Source: Chryseobacterium daeguense DSM 19388 (lineage in GTDB: Bacteria; Bacteroidota; Bacteroidia; Flavobacteriales; Weeksellaceae). From it: a stretch of DNA of 64,000 bases. The position numbers and the translations under genes were made by a program. Location of the stretch: NCBI RefSeq assembly GCF_000430825.1, contig NZ_AUMT01000003.1, positions 372,001 to 436,000 on the forward strand, written 5' to 3'. This document shows positions 60,904 through 64,000 of this stretch, one piece after another. The notes under the pieces are model-generated. The model searched no databases. It was not told the DNA's origin and worked only from the letters and a program-made list of their open reading frames with translations. Positions within the stretch are counted from its first letter, which is position 1. Each line of letters opens with the position of its first letter.

Positions 60904-63900
60904 TTATTTTGCTTCTGATTTTGTAGAATCTGTTTTTATCGCGGTTTTAGGATCCTGAACTTTTTTATCTTTTTTCTTCTTTTTGAATAAAGAATTAAAG
61001 CTCTTACTCCAAACAATACCACCTCCATAGGCTTGATTGGCCGTACCATTTGACCCGGCTCCATTTACCATTCCTATATTGGAAGGTTTTGAATATCCTC
61101 TGAGAATCAGGCTGCCGTCATTCTTTTTGGATATATCATACTCTATGGTACCTTCACCAGAGAGATAATTGGTTTCTGTATTTTCCGTTTTTGATAATGG
61201 GATTCCAAGTCCGGTTTTCACCTTAATCCTTGGTGAAAGCGCAAAACTTACCCCAGCATTTGCCCTGTCTCCGGTGTTGGAATACTGATCACCTTTCACA
61301 TAGTTAAGGTCGATCTGGAACTCATTACTCATGGTATTAAGAACAGATCCCAATTGCTTTAAAAGCATATTATATCCTGAAGATTCTGCAACGCCCGCTA
61401 CATCCACATCTACTCCACCCGTATTTGAAACATTGAAGCTGCTTAACAGCAATACAGAACCGAACTGAAGCACTTTCTCCCCTTCCTGGCTCATCTTTGC
61501 TGCCAAAGTTTCCCTTACCTGGCTGGAAACATCAAGTGCAGTAACATTAAGGTCAACTTTCGGATCTATAAGCGACTGTGTAATATTGGCCTGAAGCAAA
61601 ATACTGATTGGCTGAATACTTCCCATATTCAAATATTCCCCTGCATTGGAAACCATTCTGACATAGTTTGCGGTAATATCGAGGGCAGGCTTCATCGCAT
61701 CCCCATCCCACCGGATGCTGCTTCCTTTTTCTATCTGGAACGTCTTGTTCAAAATAGCTTTAGACACAAATGTTCCGTTATCTACCTTATAGGTTCCGTT
61801 CATTGCAATATTTCCTTGTCTGCTCATCTGGAAACGCAGCTTTTCGGCGGCTCCTTTTACCATAATATTTCCTACATCATCACCTATCAACACGTTCACG
61901 GTAGTCCCTTTATCTACATCCAAAGCAAAGTCAATATTCATATTGGCACCGGTCTTTTTCTTTTCTTCAAGGGTTACCAGCCCGTCTTTTCCTTCTTTCA
62001 AGAACCTCAGCATTTTAAATTCTTCCACATTAGATGTAGATCCTGAATTAAAAGTAAATGTACTTCCATTCAAAGCTTTCATATTTGGCGTTGTAATGCT
62101 TAATCCGGAAACCGGACCATCAATATACAGATCGCCCTGCCCGTAAATTCTACCCCAGAAAAGGTCATAATCTTTCTGAGTTGTATTAAGTACTAATAAA
62201 TTATCCGCCCTCATTACCAGGTTGACCCCCATTGAAGAAAGTGTCTCAAACTGGATAGCTCCTGAAATATTTCCTTTGGAATTGGTTCTTCCATCATACA
62301 CATCAATACTGTTGAGGATCGCCAGACCTTTCGTTAAAGGAATTGTAGTATCTCCAAAAGAATAATCTACTCCAGTGAATAAAAGCTTTAATCCGAATCC
62401 TTTCAAATCAATAGCCCCGCTATAATCCAGATTGTTGAAATTTCCTGAAATTTTCAGGTCTCCTGTTGCTTTACCACGAAGATTTCCAAAAATGGTCTGT
62501 ACAAACTGCTGTGCAAAGGCTATATCAAAATCCCTCATCTCAGCATTGAGGTCAATGGTTGGTGAAGAAGTATTATTATTAACCGTTCCGGTCACATGAA
62601 GGCTGTTATTACCTATTACTCCCGCAGAGCTTACTTTTATATCTACATCATATACATTCAGGGAGAAGCCATTGGTTGCAGAAATCGTAATATCACCCAT
62701 ATCATTTCCATTCATCATGATATCGTCGACCGTCATGTCTATCAAAGGCTGGAGGGTGCTTTTGTCCATTCTGATCTTTACACTTCCGTTCGCAAGGCCT
62801 TTAAGATCCATAGAATTTCCACCCGACTGCATTTCCAACAGCTTTTCAATGGCAAAGTTGTTGACCTCGGCATCCAGGTAAAAATCTTTTGCAGACTTGA
62901 ACTGTGCTTCTTTTACAAATAATGCACTGTTATCAGAGTAAACCCTCAGGTTCCTTATATCAAAATCGCCTTCTTTTTTGCGGTACGTGATGGAATGATT
63001 CAGGTCCGGACTTGTATCTATAGCCCAGGTAACATCATTAAATTTTACTTCCGTAGGTTCAAATCTGAATACGAAATCTCCCGCCGCATTGGTAGACTGA
63101 TTCACATTTATGGCATATTCTTTCAGCTTATCGCCCAGCTCATCTTCAGGACTTCCATGCTTGAATTTAGTGGCTAAATGAAGAATCGTGTTATCTTCAT
63201 TTCTTCCGCTGATTGTGATATCTTTTAATATATTTTTATTGTATTCTGCCCTGTTTATTTTAGCAAAAATCTGTTCATTAAGATTTGCGGTATTAATTCT
63301 CACCATCAGGCTGTCGACCATGGCGCTGTCTTTGGTAATTTTATCCCTTTCATTAATTTGGTATGCCGGATTTGAGGCTGCCAGAGCTTTATCAGCTTCG
63401 GTAATTTCCTCAGTTTTCGTCATGATATACTTCAGCGAAGCCGCATCCACATTCAAAATAAGATTATTTGAATTTCCATCATATTCACCTTCCACTTTTG
63501 CTCCCTGAGGAATTTTAAGATCAGGTAAAAAATAGCTTACCAATCCCTGCTGAACATCAAAGTTCATAGCAAAATTTTGACCCCTGTATAATTTTCTCGG
63601 TGGCGGGCCTACTAAAATTTTGTTTAATCCGTTCTGAACCATTCCTGCGAGGTCCCCAAGATTATATCTACCGGAAATTTTACCGTTTGCAGCTCCCGGA
63701 GCATCCACGTCTATGACGCGGCCGCCATTTTCAATGAAGGTTTTAAGCTTCGCATTCGGTATTGAATATTTTTGTGTGGCTGTTGCAAAATTAATATTAT
63801 TGGCTTCAACATCTAAAATAAGGTCATTAATGGAAGACATAGACATTTTACCGTTTACCTTACCGCTTACAATCTGGCTGCCCGTCTTATCGGTAAAATA

Positions 63901-64000
63901 ATTCATATTTAAATAATTAACATCGGCATCCACATTCATAGAAATCCTTGATGTGCTGAAATCGACAAGACCTTTTACCGTAGCCTTTGCCTGCTCGTCA
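60904..64000 (-). CDS. TamB-like translocation/assembly module protein, C-terminal part (cut by window edge)
   Basis: The frame is open to base 64000, so the start lies beyond the window; over 1,030 residues are seen. Long runs of beta-strand repeats (IDLKGFGLKLLFTGVDYSFGDTTIPLTKG, GNISGAIQFETLSSMGVNLVMRADNLL, QGNIAMNGTYKVDNGTFVSK) match the TamB/DUF490 C-terminal region. Near the end GVSFALSPRIKVKTGLGIPLSKTENTETNYLSGEGTIEYDISK fits the family's final barrel-like part. A Lys-rich tail (KKKKKDKKVQ) follows. Spans the periplasm and helps move lipid or outer-membrane proteins to the outer membrane. Confidence 0.88.
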   Translation of the reverse strand, partial: DEQAKATVKGLVDFSTSRISMNVDADVNYLNMNYFTDKTGSQIVSGKVNGKMSMSSINDLILDVEANNINFATATQKYSIPNAKLKTFIENGGRVIDVDAPGAANGKISGRYNLGDLAGMVQNGLNKILVGPPPRKLYRGQNFAMNFDVQQGLVSYFLPDLKIPQGAKVEGEYDGNSNNLILNVDAASLKYIMTKTEEITEADKALAASNPAYQINERDKITKDSAMVDSLMVRINTANLNEQIFAKINRAEYNKNILKDITISGRNEDNTILHLATKFKHGSPEDELGDKLKEYAINVNQSTNAAGDFVFRFEPTEVKFNDVTWAIDTSPDLNHSITYRKKEGDFDIRNLRVYSDNSALFVKEAQFKSAKDFYLDAEVNNFAIEKLLEMQSGGNSMDLKGLANGSVKIRMDKSTLQPLIDMTVDDIMMNGNDMGDITISATNGFSLNVYDVDIKVSSAGVIGNNSLHVTGTVNNNTSSPTIDLNAEMRDFDIAFAQQFVQTIFGNLRGKATGDLKISGNFNNLDYSGAIDLKGFGLKLLFTGVDYSFGDTTIPLTKGLAILNSIDVYDGRTNSKGNISGAIQFETLSSMGVNLVMRADNLLVLNTTQKDYDLFWGRIYGQGDLYIDGPVSGLSITTPNMKALNGSTFTFNSGSTSNVEEFKMLRFLKEGKDGLVTLEEKKKTGANMNIDFALDVDKGTTVNVLIGDDVGNIMVKGAAEKLRFQMSRQGNIAMNGTYKVDNGTFVSKAILNKTFQIEKGSSIRWDGDAMKPALDITANYVRMVSNAGEYLNMGSIQPISILLQANITQSLIDPKVDLNVTALDVSSQVRETLAAKMSQEGEKVLQFGSVLLLSSFNVSNTGGVDVDVAGVAESSGYNMLLKQLGSVLNTMSNEFQIDLNYVKGDQYSNTGDRANAGVSFALSPRIKVKTGLGIPLSKTENTETNYLSGEGTIEYDISKKNDGSLILRGYSKPSNIGMVNGAGSNGTANQAYGGGIVWSKSFNSLFKKKKKDKKVQDPKTAIKTDSTKSEAK

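Overview
The window is chromosomal DNA from a low-GC member of the Bacteroidota, most likely a Chryseobacterium or Elizabethkingia relative (Flavobacteriia, Weeksellaceae). This rests on Bacteroidota-type promoters (TAnnTTTG at -7, TTTG or TTG about 18-20 nt upstream), weak use of Shine-Dalgarno sites, a type-II PNGase F, a NagB/PIG-L fusion, a split transketolase, DUF5916 and GLPGLI-like secreted proteins, and many short palindromic intergenic repeats. No rRNA, tRNA, CRISPR array, prophage or intact transposase was seen.

Layout. 1-1.3 kb: the 3' end of an acetyl-CoA hydrolase/transferase gene, then a frameshifted gene remnant. 1.5-5.8 kb: tyrosine catabolism (hppD, a small secreted protein, fahA, a flavin-reductase-type protein), interrupted by a 485-bp inverted-repeat element carrying a damaged GxxExxY gene. 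5.9-11 kb: three alpha/beta hydrolases, a HipA-like kinase/DUF3037 pair and a membrane-inserted PLD-like protein. 11-18 kb: nagB-PIG-L, a uvrD/pcrA helicase and a PAS histidine kinase with a single-domain response regulator. 18-22 kb: an active/inactive M16 peptidase pair and secG. 22-26.8 kb: a minus-strand operon recR - GT-C membrane protein - GT2 - NAD epimerase - CgeB-like glycosyltransferase. 27-35 kb: a LURP-one-like protein, a lipoprotein, pepD, LOG, a ferredoxin with its TrxR-like reductase, DUF3108 and DUF5916. 35.3-35.9 kb: two tandem small-RNA-like units. 35.9-40.1 kb: a histidine kinase/LuxR regulator pair, pheS and YceI. 40.2-50 kb: an ABC ATPase, a candidate structured RNA, yjdM/phnA, an RsmB-like methyltransferase, PNGase F-II, asnB, a secreted protein and an MFS pump. 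50.4-54.8 kb: two pirins, an FMN reductase, TMEM175, a YjdI-type ferredoxin, OsmC and two small GNATs. 55-60 kb: a solute:sodium symporter and a split transketolase with a secreted-protein gene between its halves. 60.3-64 kb: an Lrp regulator and a TamB gene that runs off the right edge.

The coding content is mostly ordinary core genome. The unusual signals lie between genes: (i) two minus-strand units at 35.4-35.8 kb, each with a promoter box, a hairpin exposing ATGATG, a mini-ORF starting MMRKNQR and a terminator; (ii) a GxxExxY gene enclosed by perfect 20-bp inverted repeats, and a 75-bp empty element with similar ends elsewhere; (iii) a roughly 115-nt structured RNA candidate at 41.4 kb closed by a long interrupted stem; and (iv) repeat-on-repeat insertions at 41.9-42.2 kb and 50.0-50.3 kb.
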